A DNA stretch of 64,000 bases from Portibacter marinus (GTDB lineage: Bacteria; Bacteroidota; Bacteroidia; Chitinophagales; Saprospiraceae). Position 1 is the first letter of the stretch, and every line of letters starts with the position of its first letter. The stretch spans positions 1 to 64,000 of the forward strand of contig NZ_JAJNKB010000011.1 of assembly GCF_021533195.1 (NCBI RefSeq). Reading direction: 5' to 3'. Below are positions 32,513 through 40,827 of this stretch, one piece after another. The notes under the pieces are model-generated. The model saw nothing but the letters and a program-made list of their open reading frames with translations, was not told where the DNA came from and did not search any database. Position numbers and translations under genes: made by a program.

Positions 32513-34096
32513 TTAATAACCATCATTTTGAGGATAACCGGGGCCAAGCAAATCTAATTCTGCGGGTGGTATAACCCAATTGACATGATGTGGTTCAATC
32601 CTGTCTCTAGCGAAATTTACCAGATTGTCATTGGCTGCATGGTCACGAATATATTCGACCAAAACGCCCATCCTTTTGAGTGTATACCATCTTTGACCTT
32701 CAAAAAAAAGCTCTCTAGCCCGCTCCTCTAACAGGTTTTCCTGATTAATTTCCGTATAAGGCGCGGCACCTGCACGTGCTCTGATGGCATTAATGCGCTC
32801 AAGGGCCATCTCGGTCTGGCCCATTCTCATATGTGCTTCTGCTGAAATCAGGTAGGTTTCTGCCAGTCTGTAGACCATAATATTTTTAAAAGTTCCGGCT
32901 TCATTCGGCTCTGCATCTCTTTGCTGAAACTTCAATACGCCCGGATTCATGGTTTTGTAATATTGATTGTAGATATTAGGGTTGTCGCTATCACGTGTAT
33001 ATACCATCACTGTATCTCCGATTTCTACACCTTCTGGAAGTGTAGCGGGATCGTTGTAAATGTAGGCGGAAATCATGTAGGTATTGTCATCTCTGGTATC
33101 TCCGGGATCTTCCGCTAAGAGATCCACTAAGTAGTTGTTAGGGATCAATAATGCAGCACCCCTACCTCCATTTTCAGAACTTCGAACAATACCCGGAATC
33201 TCAAAGTAGTTGGCCATAACACTAAAGTGTATTTGGTTACGCGTTCCCCCTCCTATTACGCCGTCTTCTATCTGTATGGCAAAAAGTGTTTCGCTATGAT
33301 TCAAATCTTCAGCAAAAACATCTCTAGTATTGGGTACAAGTGAATAGTTTTCATTGTTAATTACCGTTTCAGATTGAATAATAGCTTCTTGCCAGTCCTC
33401 TTGCCACATAGCAGTTTTCGATCTGACGTGTCTTGCCGCAGCTTGAGTCCAACGTCCAAAATCTTCTGTAGTCCAATCCAGATTTTCAATGGCAAAATCC
33501 AGGTCTGAATTGATCAGATTAAAAATTTCTTCAGGGGAGCTTTTATCCTGTGGCAACTCAAACACATTTTCGGGTGTTGTGGACTCAGTTGTGATAAATA
33601 TATTATTAAAAAGTCTATACAGTATGAAGTATGAATTGGCCCTCATTGCCCTTGCTTCGGCAAGAATTTGATTTTTTCTATCCTCTTCACCGGCGGGAAA
33701 TTCAACATTTTCGGCTGCATTGATGATGGCATTGCTTCGGTCGATTACCCTGTAGTAATTTCTCCAATAGTGGCTGTATCCACCTAAGCCACCGGTTGTT
33801 AGATCTCGTCCCCAGCCTAATCTGGCGTACAAGGCCACCTCACCTGCCCGTCCTGCGGTCAAATCAGATTTAGCCTGAATAATGAGGGCTCGATGATCGT
33901 TGTTTCCTGCACCACGCTCGATGTAAGATCGATTGAGATTGTACAATCCAACCACTGCATTTTCTAATCCTTCAGGTGTGCTGTATAAAAAGTCAGCTGA
34001 AGTTTCTGATAGCAGTTCATCTTCCAGAAATTTCTCACATGAAGACAATAAAGCTATGAGCAAAATCAGTGGTAGAAATCTTATCAAGTTCTTCAT
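32513..34096 (-). CDS. SusD/RagB-family outer membrane nutrient-binding lipoprotein
   Basis: The ATG at 34094-34096 gives 527 residues with the lipoprotein signal MKNLIRFLPLILLIALLSSC; a 27-residue upstream extension overlaps susC and would put a charged stretch before the signal. The SusD-type N-terminus 'EKFLEDELLSETSADFLYSTPEGLENAVVGLYNL' is seen by its landmarks, TPR-like helices lie in the middle, and the SusD C-terminal pattern 'YLISAEAHMRMGQTEMALERI', 'RARELFFEGQRWYTLKRMG' and the ending 'NWVIPPAELDLLGPGYPQNDGY' are complete. It would bind the ligand over the SusC channel. The gene follows susC by about 70 nt. Confidence 0.93.
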   Translation of the reverse strand: MKNLIRFLPLILLIALLSSCEKFLEDELLSETSADFLYSTPEGLENAVVGLYNLNRSYIERGAGNNDHRALIIQAKSDLTAGRAGEVALYARLGWGRDLTTGGLGGYSHYWRNYYRVIDRSNAIINAAENVEFPAGEEDRKNQILAEARAMRANSYFILYRLFNNIFITTESTTPENVFELPQDKSSPEEIFNLINSDLDFAIENLDWTTEDFGRWTQAAARHVRSKTAMWQEDWQEAIIQSETVINNENYSLVPNTRDVFAEDLNHSETLFAIQIEDGVIGGGTRNQIHFSVMANYFEIPGIVRSSENGGRGAALLIPNNYLVDLLAEDPGDTRDDNTYMISAYIYNDPATLPEGVEIGDTVMVYTRDSDNPNIYNQYYKTMNPGVLKFQQRDAEPNEAGTFKNIMVYRLAETYLISAEAHMRMGQTEMALERINAIRARAGAAPYTEINQENLLEERARELFFEGQRWYTLKRMGVLVEYIRDHAANDNLVNFARDRIEPHHVNWVIPPAELDLLGPGYPQNDGY

Positions 34097-34166
34097 ATCA
34101 AATCCCTTTTTAAAATCAATTCGGGGTACTTTATGATCAATTTTATTATTTAAGTCTTTCATTTGC

Positions 34167-37166
34167 TTAGATTCCAATTTTAAGTCCTACTGTATATCCT
34201 TTTGCTTCCGGAAACGCTCCTGGATTATTCTCAGGGCTATAGGAGAGATAGTCTGTAAAGGTTAGTAGATTTGTTCCGGTAAAATAAATTTTAGTATTCC
34301 TCAATCGGATGCGGTCTAGTAAACTTTTGGGGAGGGTATAGCCAATGGTTAATGTTCTCAAACGAACGTAACTGGCATCCTGTACTGCGAGAGCGAATAA
34401 ATTGGATGGCGTTCCAGGCCTTGGTCTTGGAGCAGTATTGCTGGGACTTTCAGGAGTGAAGTAGTCTCTCCTTATACCATTTCTGGATCCTTGCAAAGTA
34501 CCGCCAAGGGCAAAATCAGCCAGATAAGGGTTAAGCCGAGTGGCACCTTCTACTATATAGACGTCTGCAAAAAGCTCAAAATTTCTCCAGTTGACGGAAG
34601 TGTTGATCGAGCCATACCAATCCGGATTCTCACGGAATATTCGTCGATCATCATCTGTTATTTGTCCATCGTCATTAAGGTCTTTGACTCTGATATCACC
34701 TACAATTGCATCTGGCTGCGCAGAATTTGCAATTTCCTCCTCGCTTTGGAAAATACCATCAAATACCCTTTGACGTATATTATCAATGGGTTGGCCAATA
34801 AACAGACCTTGGGAAAGAAAATCTATTGGCTCTCCATTTTCATCAACGCTACCATCAAGACTCAAAATTTTATTTCGATTCGCAGACCATACTGCTCCTA
34901 TGTTCCATCTCAGATTCGGGCTCCTCAAAACATCGTAGTTGGTCGTCATTTCGACTCCGCGATTCTCTACCTCCCCGATGTTAAATCGAGTCACTTCAAA
35001 TCCTGTAGTACCAGCCAGGACTCGATCCAACAAGAAATCTGTAGTGCTGGAATGGTAAGCTTCTATACTTCCTAACCATCTATTATTCCACAAACCAAAA
35101 TCCACTCCAATGTTCAATGTTGTGGTAGTTTCCCATTTCAGATTTGGATTAGGTAATCTGCTCAGCGGTGCAAACCCTGCATGGGTTATCCCTCCAAAAG
35201 TATATGGAAGATAATCTGCGAGCCCTAATGACTCTGATGGATTGATCCCTTCATTCCCAGTTGAGCCATAGCTGACTCTCAATTTTAATTGCGTCAATGC
35301 TCTGGAATCCCTGATAAATGGTTCTTCATGAATTTTCCAGGCCACTGCTGCTGCAGGAAAATATCCCCACTTGTTGTTTTCAGCGAACACACTTGAACCA
35401 TCAGCTCTCATGGTTAGTGTCAGTAAATACCTGTTCATCAGATTATATCTCGCACGACCGAGAAATGAGACCAGTCGACGACGGGACACATCTCTGGTAT
35501 TGCCTCTGATGAAACTTGCATTTCCATTGAAACCTAAAGCATCATTTGGAAATCCAGACTTAACAATTGCTGTTTCTTCATTATCTCTTTGGTTGGTAGC
35601 TTGAACGAAGGTGAAATCCAATACATTGGAAGCATTAATTACAGGAGAGTAGTTGACAATATTTTCAATCAAATACTCTCTGTAAAATTCATTTCGCAGG
35701 GTTGCCAAGCCCTGAATGTCAGCATCTGCCTCTGAGTGCTGAGTACTTCGATAAATGCCTTGATCTGTCCCTCTGTTTCTCAGAAAAGTATTCAGCTTAT
35801 AACTCAATCCATTGATGATGTCATAATTGGCAACAAAGTTCAGATCTGTTAAGGTGGTTTCTATCTTATTGTCTGATTCCTGAATGTTCCAAAGCGGACT
35901 CACTGTTGTAGATCCTTCTCCCAGAGGGAATTTGACAATGTTGCCGTTTTCGTCAAATGGTCGTGCCAATGGTGATATGGTAATATAGTTGATTGAACCG
36001 GACTCAATATCCTGGAAGTTCTTCTGGAAATTTACGTTGGCCTGCAGGTTTAATTTTTCATTGATTTTCTGATCTACATTGAGGCGAATGGTTCCTCTGT
36101 TAAATCCAGAGGTCGGAATGATTCCGTCCTGACCAAAATAATTGAAACTGGTGTAGAATTTGGTTCTTTCACCACCACCGGAAAGGGTAAGCGCGTGGCT
36201 TTGCAGGACTGCATTCTGAATTAAAAGTTCTTCCCAATCCACAAAACTTCCTTCTTCTAATGATTGCAACTCTTGAGGTTCGAAAATGATCTCATCATTT
36301 AGATACTCATCTCCGTTTTCTGTTCTCACTGCTTCGCGTCGTACTTGTGCAAACTCCGGACCTGAAAAAAGATCGAAATTCTTGGTCAATACCTGTGTGG
36401 TTGAATATCCGTGGTAATCTACCTGCACTTTGCCCTCTTTCCCTCTTCTGGTGGTAATCAGGATTACTCCATTCGCGGCTCTTGCACCGTAAATTGCCTG
36501 GCTGGAAGCATCTTTCAATACTTCTATGGATTTGATGTCTTCAGGGGCAACATCGTTGATATTATCATATGGCACACCATCCACAATGATGAGAGGGTCA
36601 TTTCCCACTAAAGAAACTTTACCTCTGATCACAATATTGGAATTACCTCCTGGCCTTGCATCGGCAAGATTGACCTGGACACCTGCTGCCCTACCTCTCA
36701 ACATCTCGCTGACATTCGTTGACGGAATAGCAGTGGCCTCTTCGACATCGACGCTGCTGACTGCCCCGACGACATCACTTTTCCTAACCGTTCCGTAGCC
36801 CACGACCACTACTTCATCTAGTTGGGCCGCATTTTCCTCCATAATGATGTTGATTTCACTTTGTCCCTGGACTTGAACCTCCTGGGTGGTATATCCGATG
36901 TAAGATACGACCAGAATAGCCTCCTCGCTGGAAACCTCAAGATTGAAGGTGCCATCTATATCCGTTGTAGTACCGATAGAGGTGCCCTTTTCCTGGACTG
37001 TGGCTCCTATAAGGGGTTCACCCTCACTGTCTGTGATTTGACCTGATACTTCAAAAACAGATTGATTTAAGATGGCGACTTTTTCAAAAGTCATGTTTTC
37101 CGCGCTTAGGTTAATTCCTAAAGTTCCGGCGATCAACATTAAATAGTACATCAAATGTATAGTCAT
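34167..37166 (-). CDS. SusC/RagA-family TonB-dependent transporter
   Basis: The product from the ATG at 37164-37166 is 999 residues with a hydrophobic start ('MYYLMLIAGTLGINLSAEN'). A carboxypeptidase-like regulatory fold follows ('VSGQITDSEGEPLIGATVQE'), then 'EVVVVGYGTVRKSDVVGAVS' (TonB-plug start) and the plug 'GNSNIVIRGKVSLVGNDPLIIVDGVPYDN'. A C-terminal beta barrel ends 'AFPEAKGYTVGLKIGI'. A longer frame starts at a TTG (37298), but the -7 box TATCTTTG overlaps that codon, so it cannot be the start. It is the first gene of a SusCD-phosphodiesterase-sulfatase operon; no sigma or anti-sigma gene is adjacent. Confidence 0.93.
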   Translation of the reverse strand: MTIHLMYYLMLIAGTLGINLSAENMTFEKVAILNQSVFEVSGQITDSEGEPLIGATVQEKGTSIGTTTDIDGTFNLEVSSEEAILVVSYIGYTTQEVQVQGQSEINIIMEENAAQLDEVVVVGYGTVRKSDVVGAVSSVDVEEATAIPSTNVSEMLRGRAAGVQVNLADARPGGNSNIVIRGKVSLVGNDPLIIVDGVPYDNINDVAPEDIKSIEVLKDASSQAIYGARAANGVILITTRRGKEGKVQVDYHGYSTTQVLTKNFDLFSGPEFAQVRREAVRTENGDEYLNDEIIFEPQELQSLEEGSFVDWEELLIQNAVLQSHALTLSGGGERTKFYTSFNYFGQDGIIPTSGFNRGTIRLNVDQKINEKLNLQANVNFQKNFQDIESGSINYITISPLARPFDENGNIVKFPLGEGSTTVSPLWNIQESDNKIETTLTDLNFVANYDIINGLSYKLNTFLRNRGTDQGIYRSTQHSEADADIQGLATLRNEFYREYLIENIVNYSPVINASNVLDFTFVQATNQRDNEETAIVKSGFPNDALGFNGNASFIRGNTRDVSRRRLVSFLGRARYNLMNRYLLTLTMRADGSSVFAENNKWGYFPAAAVAWKIHEEPFIRDSRALTQLKLRVSYGSTGNEGINPSESLGLADYLPYTFGGITHAGFAPLSRLPNPNLKWETTTTLNIGVDFGLWNNRWLGSIEAYHSSTTDFLLDRVLAGTTGFEVTRFNIGEVENRGVEMTTNYDVLRSPNLRWNIGAVWSANRNKILSLDGSVDENGEPIDFLSQGLFIGQPIDNIRQRVFDGIFQSEEEIANSAQPDAIVGDIRVKDLNDDGQITDDDRRIFRENPDWYGSINTSVNWRNFELFADVYIVEGATRLNPYLADFALGGTLQGSRNGIRRDYFTPESPSNTAPRPRPGTPSNLFALAVQDASYVRLRTLTIGYTLPKSLLDRIRLRNTKIYFTGTNLLTFTDYLSYSPENNPGAFPEAKGYTVGLKIGI

Positions 37167-37295
37167 GGATAAATTTTTAATCTGGAATTTCTTGGAGTTA
37201 TGCTCAGGTGTGTGAAGCTTGAAAATATTTACTTTGCTTCGATATACACCGAGAGTAGGATCAAATTCCAGCTTTTTTTGTTTACACAATTCGCC

Positions 37296-37303
37296 CAAAG
37301 ATA
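37296..37303 (-). promoter_or_regulatory. Putative -7 box of the susCD operon
   Basis: Minus-strand TATCTTTG matches TAnnTTTG. It predicts transcription from about 37290 and a 5' leader of some 120 nt if the ATG at 37166 is used. No good -33 TTG was found. Confidence 0.45.
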
Positions 37304-37415
37304 AGATAATTTCAGGTAGTCGAATAAGTGGAGATATTAAATTAAGGATAAAATTAACTTAGTAGGTAAGAGCCTTAAGAGTTGCAAGAGCTAGCCTGAG
37401 ATCTTTTCCAGCAGC

Positions 37416-37434
37416 TGGCAAATGGAATTTGCCA
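37416..37434. repeat. Short hairpin, copy 2 of a dispersed motif
   Basis: TGGCAAAT-GGA-ATTTGCCA has 8-bp perfect arms and differs from the copy at 27598-27618 by one spacer base and one arm base. It lies between susC and ligD. Confidence 0.5.
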
Positions 37435-37489
37435 AGCCCATGGCAGTACTTAGTAGCCTCGAAAATTATAACTTCTTTCTGCCAAGAAC

Positions 37490-39874
37490 TCACAAATTAT
37501 TTAAACGATCAATCGCCTCTTCGATGTTGATGCCTGCACCCAAAACCCTACTGAATAAATCTCCCTTTCGCTCCACCCTCGAAATCGCTGATTTTATATC
37601 AAATCGCGAAGGATCCAGTTTTTCATTGATTTCACTCCATTCTAAAGGCATCGAAACCGTCGCGCCGGGAACCGCCCTGACACTATATGCTGCACAAATC
37701 GTTTGCCCTCTCTTATTTTGCATATAGTCCAAATAAATTTTCCCCTCTCTTTGCCTGACATTTCTTTCCACAGTAGCTAAATCAGGCAGCATGTCAATGA
37801 TGTGCAAACATAACAAATGGATAAAATCCCTGGCCACTTCGCTGGTATAGGATCCAGACAATGGCAGATAGATATGCAAACCCAATTTCCCAGAGGTCTT
37901 GCAAACTGACGGTAATTTTAATTGCTCGAGTAACGCTTTAACTGCATGGGCCACTTCAATCACATCTCGAAATGCAGCTTCTTCAGGAGGATCAATGTCA
38001 ATTACAGCATAGGCGGGATTTTCAGTATCGAATATGCTGGTATGCCATGGATGCAACTCGATACTCCCTAAATTAGCCAGATAAATCAATGATGCCGTGT
38101 TATTACAAAGTGGATAATTTACCGTTCGGCTGGAGGAATTACTGAAAAATGGAAATGTATCCAACCAGTCAGGGCTGTCAGTCATGTCTTTCTGGAAAAA
38201 AGCATCTCCATAAATTCCGTTGGGAAAACGGTGCAAACTTAGAGGACGGTCCTTCAAATAAGGAAGGATATACTCCGCCATTTGTATATAATAGTCGATT
38301 AAATCAAACTTCATTAAACCTTTCTCGGGCCAATATATCTTTTCAGGATTGGTGATTTTTACATTTCGCCCATTTACATACAAATGTGAATCATCACTTA
38401 GCGGTTTCTCCTTTTGATCACTATGATCAATATCATATCCTGGCCTTTCTACATTTTGACCATCTTCATTTACCCATCTCAAAAAAACGGGATGACGAAG
38501 ACGACCGGAGCTGGTTCGCTCTGTAAACTTAACTTCACATTTCAATCGAGGCATTATCCAGATGACTTTTCTGTTATCGCCTTGCAATTCTAAATCAAAT
38601 AGCGGTCGATCCCTTATAATGGGTGCAAACTCCTTACTTAATCTCTTTTTCTGGTCTCTGTTCAATCCACTTCCTACTAACCCTGCAAATTGATAAGCAC
38701 CATCGATTTCTTCACACAAGATCAGTGAAGAAAAAATATCCGCCTTTTCGATTTTTGTGAATCCTCCAACGATAAATAAATCAGTATTCTCTACCTTATA
38801 TTTCAGCCAGGCTTCTGATCTGATGCCTTGAATGTATGTAGAGTCTTTGCGTTTTGCGATAATGCCTTCACCGCCTTCCCCCTTAATTTTATGAAACAAA
38901 TCAATAGGATTGGTATCTTGATATTCGACCAATTGCAAGGAATCGCCAGGGTTAACCAGATCATTTAAAAGGCTCTTACGTAATTCCAGTGGCAAAGATT
39001 CCGTATTGTAGCCATTGACCTCTAGTACATCAAAAACGTAATACTTCAATTGACCTAAAGATGATCCCGCTTGATAATTCTGGAGTGCCTGAAAACTAGT
39101 ATGGCCTGCATTGGTGACGAGAACCACTTCTCCGTCTAAAGTCGCATTTTGTCCCAGGTTTATCAATTCAGGAATGATAGGGCTAAATTTTTCATTCAGG
39201 CTATTCCCATTTCTTGAAAACATCCTTACCTGTCCATTTTTAACGATGCTAAGCACTCTGTATCCGTCGTATTTTTCTTCATAAATATAGTGATCATCGG
39301 CTTTGAGCGTTTTGTGAGCGTTTGATGCCAACATGGGAAGCGGAATTTTTGAAATGGGAGGAGCACCTCGAATTACTTCAGCATCGTAAGGTAAATCCGT
39401 GCTGAAGTCATCTTGCTTCTTAATCAACAACCAGTGCTTTTCGTTACTTTGGGTTCCCGGTTTAACAAGCGTGAAGTTGCCTTTCAGCTTACTGCCTGAA
39501 AACGTGAGTTTTAATTCATCGAATTCTACAGGCACTTTATCAAAGTTTAGTACATCAAAAGTTCCTGTATCCCAAATTGTCATTAATCCTGCGCCGTAGT
39601 TGCCTTTTGGAATAGTGCCTTCAAAAAACAGGTAATCTACAGGATGATCTTCTGTTTGTACGGCCAATCTTTTGTCCCGGGGATTCATAGATGGCCCTTT
39701 GGGAATAGCCCAACTCTTCAGCACGCCGTTAATTTCCAATCTTAGATCGTAGTGAAGTCTCGAAGCCTGGTGTCTTTGAACCACGAAACGACGTTGATCC
39801 GATCCGTTAAGACGCGCGCCTGGTTCTGGTGTCTTATCAAAATTTCTTTTCTTTCTGTACTCTTCCAGTGGCAT
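37490..39874 (-). CDS. ligD: Multifunctional DNA ligase D (phosphoesterase-ligase-polymerase)
   Basis: I take the ATG at 39872-39874 (MPLEEYRKKRNFDKTPEPGA), the usual start; an upstream ATG at 39910 would overlap ku by 35 nt. The 794-residue protein has three domains in the order PE-LIG-POL. The 3'-phosphoesterase holds 'FVVQRHQASRLHYDLRLEI' with its catalytic His. The ATP-dependent ligase has the nucleotidyl-lysine motif EEKYDGYR near 200 and an OB-fold ending 'LKCEVKFTERTSSGRLRHPVFL'. The archaeo-eukaryotic primase-like polymerase follows ('IYWPEKGLMKFDLIDYY', 'IDIDPPEE', 'KTSGKLGLHIYLPL'). It repairs double-strand breaks by non-homologous end joining together with Ku, encoded 1 nt upstream. 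Confidence 0.96.
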   Translation of the reverse strand: MPLEEYRKKRNFDKTPEPGARLNGSDQRRFVVQRHQASRLHYDLRLEINGVLKSWAIPKGPSMNPRDKRLAVQTEDHPVDYLFFEGTIPKGNYGAGLMTIWDTGTFDVLNFDKVPVEFDELKLTFSGSKLKGNFTLVKPGTQSNEKHWLLIKKQDDFSTDLPYDAEVIRGAPPISKIPLPMLASNAHKTLKADDHYIYEEKYDGYRVLSIVKNGQVRMFSRNGNSLNEKFSPIIPELINLGQNATLDGEVVLVTNAGHTSFQALQNYQAGSSLGQLKYYVFDVLEVNGYNTESLPLELRKSLLNDLVNPGDSLQLVEYQDTNPIDLFHKIKGEGGEGIIAKRKDSTYIQGIRSEAWLKYKVENTDLFIVGGFTKIEKADIFSSLILCEEIDGAYQFAGLVGSGLNRDQKKRLSKEFAPIIRDRPLFDLELQGDNRKVIWIMPRLKCEVKFTERTSSGRLRHPVFLRWVNEDGQNVERPGYDIDHSDQKEKPLSDDSHLYVNGRNVKITNPEKIYWPEKGLMKFDLIDYYIQMAEYILPYLKDRPLSLHRFPNGIYGDAFFQKDMTDSPDWLDTFPFFSNSSSRTVNYPLCNNTASLIYLANLGSIELHPWHTSIFDTENPAYAVIDIDPPEEAAFRDVIEVAHAVKALLEQLKLPSVCKTSGKLGLHIYLPLSGSYTSEVARDFIHLLCLHIIDMLPDLATVERNVRQREGKIYLDYMQNKRGQTICAAYSVRAVPGATVSMPLEWSEINEKLDPSRFDIKSAISRVERKGDLFSRVLGAGINIEEAIDRLNNL

Positions 39875-39875
39875 A

Positions 39876-40655
39876 TCAAGAGGCTTTCTTAGCACTCTTC
39901 TTACGCTCAATACTCTCTTTAAGTTTGGCCATCAATTTATCGGCAGTCGTTACTTCTTCTTTGAATTGAACTTTCTTCAACTTTTTACCACCTTGTTTTT
40001 GTTGGATGATCTTCATCAATTGCTCGTTGTAAATGTCTTTAAATTGGGTCAAATCAAATGGTTCCGTATACTGCTCTATCAGTGATATGGCCATATCAAC
40101 TTCCTTTTTATTCACTTTTTCGACGTCGATTTCTAATTCAGCAGGGTCTCTGATTTCATCTTGAAATCGAATCATATTAGCCACGAGAATTTCTTCATAT
40201 GGACCTATGAGGCATAGATGTTCCTTGTTGCGCATAACAAAGGATGCCACTCCTAATTTCTTTGTCTTTTGGAGGGCCTTCAGCAAAAGTTGGTAGGATT
40301 TACCACCCTCTTTTTGAGGTTCTAAAAAATATGGTTTTTTGTAAAGTACTTCTGCTACTTCGGATTCGTCTACAAACATTTCAATAGAAATGGTCTTGCT
40401 TTTCTTGATATTGGCCTGCTCGAAATCTTCATCTTCCAGGACGACATATCCTTTTTCAGTCTTAAAGCCTTTGACGATGTTCTTCCATTCGACTTCTTTT
40501 CCGGTCTTTTCGTTGACTCGTTTATACCTGATGCGTTCATGATCAGCTGAATCCAGCATATCCAATGGTACTCTGCTGCTTTCAGAGCCCGAATACATTT
40601 TTACAGGTATGGTCACCAATCCAAAACCAATAGAGCCATTCCATATCGATCGCAT
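39876..40655 (-). CDS. ku: Ku DNA end-binding protein
   Basis: The 259-residue homodimeric Ku encircles DNA ends and recruits LigD. It opens MRSIWNGSIGFGLVTIPVKM, and shows 'ERIRYKRVNEKTGKEVEW', 'YVVLEDEDFEQANIKKSKTI' and 'YKKPYFLEPQK', the Ku core landmarks. The C-terminal 40 residues are a Lys-rich tail ('KQGGKKLKKVQFKEEV', '...IERKKSAKKAS') of the kind that aids DNA binding. The stop TGA (39878-39876) is followed after one base by the ligD start, so the two are translated together. The order ku then ligD is usual for bacterial NHEJ operons. Confidence 0.96.
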   Translation of the reverse strand: MRSIWNGSIGFGLVTIPVKMYSGSESSRVPLDMLDSADHERIRYKRVNEKTGKEVEWKNIVKGFKTEKGYVVLEDEDFEQANIKKSKTISIEMFVDESEVAEVLYKKPYFLEPQKEGGKSYQLLLKALQKTKKLGVASFVMRNKEHLCLIGPYEEILVANMIRFQDEIRDPAELEIDVEKVNKKEVDMAISLIEQYTEPFDLTQFKDIYNEQLMKIIQQKQGGKKLKKVQFKEEVTTADKLMAKLKESIERKKSAKKAS

Positions 40656-40715
40656 ATCTTTTTTTTATAAAGATAGATGCATCCCTTCATTTTCATAGTG
40701 AAAATCGATATTGAT

Positions 40716-40826
40716 GCGATAGCGCTGTGTAGCTGGCGTTCTGAAGCGAATGCGTAGGAACGAGTCCGAAGGACCGAGCGAACAGCGAGCGGCGAAACAT
40801 AGCGACCTGAGGTACGAGGGTATCGC
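40716..40826. repeat. GC-rich palindromic non-coding block
   Basis: About 110 bases of visibly higher GC than the surroundings, bounded by GCGATA (40716-40721) and TATCGC (40821-40826), with nested near-inverted CGCTGTGT/ACATAGCG. The centre has GAACGAGTCCGAAGGACCGA, including a GTCC-GAA-GGAC stem. It lies between the iorB stop and the ku start and reads like a REP/BIME-type or structured RNA element. Confidence 0.45.
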
Positions 40827-40827
40827 C

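Noticed and set aside
34491-35075. A 194-codon open frame on the plus strand
   Set aside because: It is antisense to the susC barrel region and carries no recognisable domain. The SusC homology on the other strand is unbroken through the same bases.
37167-37298. N-terminal extension of SusC to a TTG at 37298
   Set aside because: A consensus -7 box TATCTTTG overlaps this TTG, so transcription would begin downstream of it.
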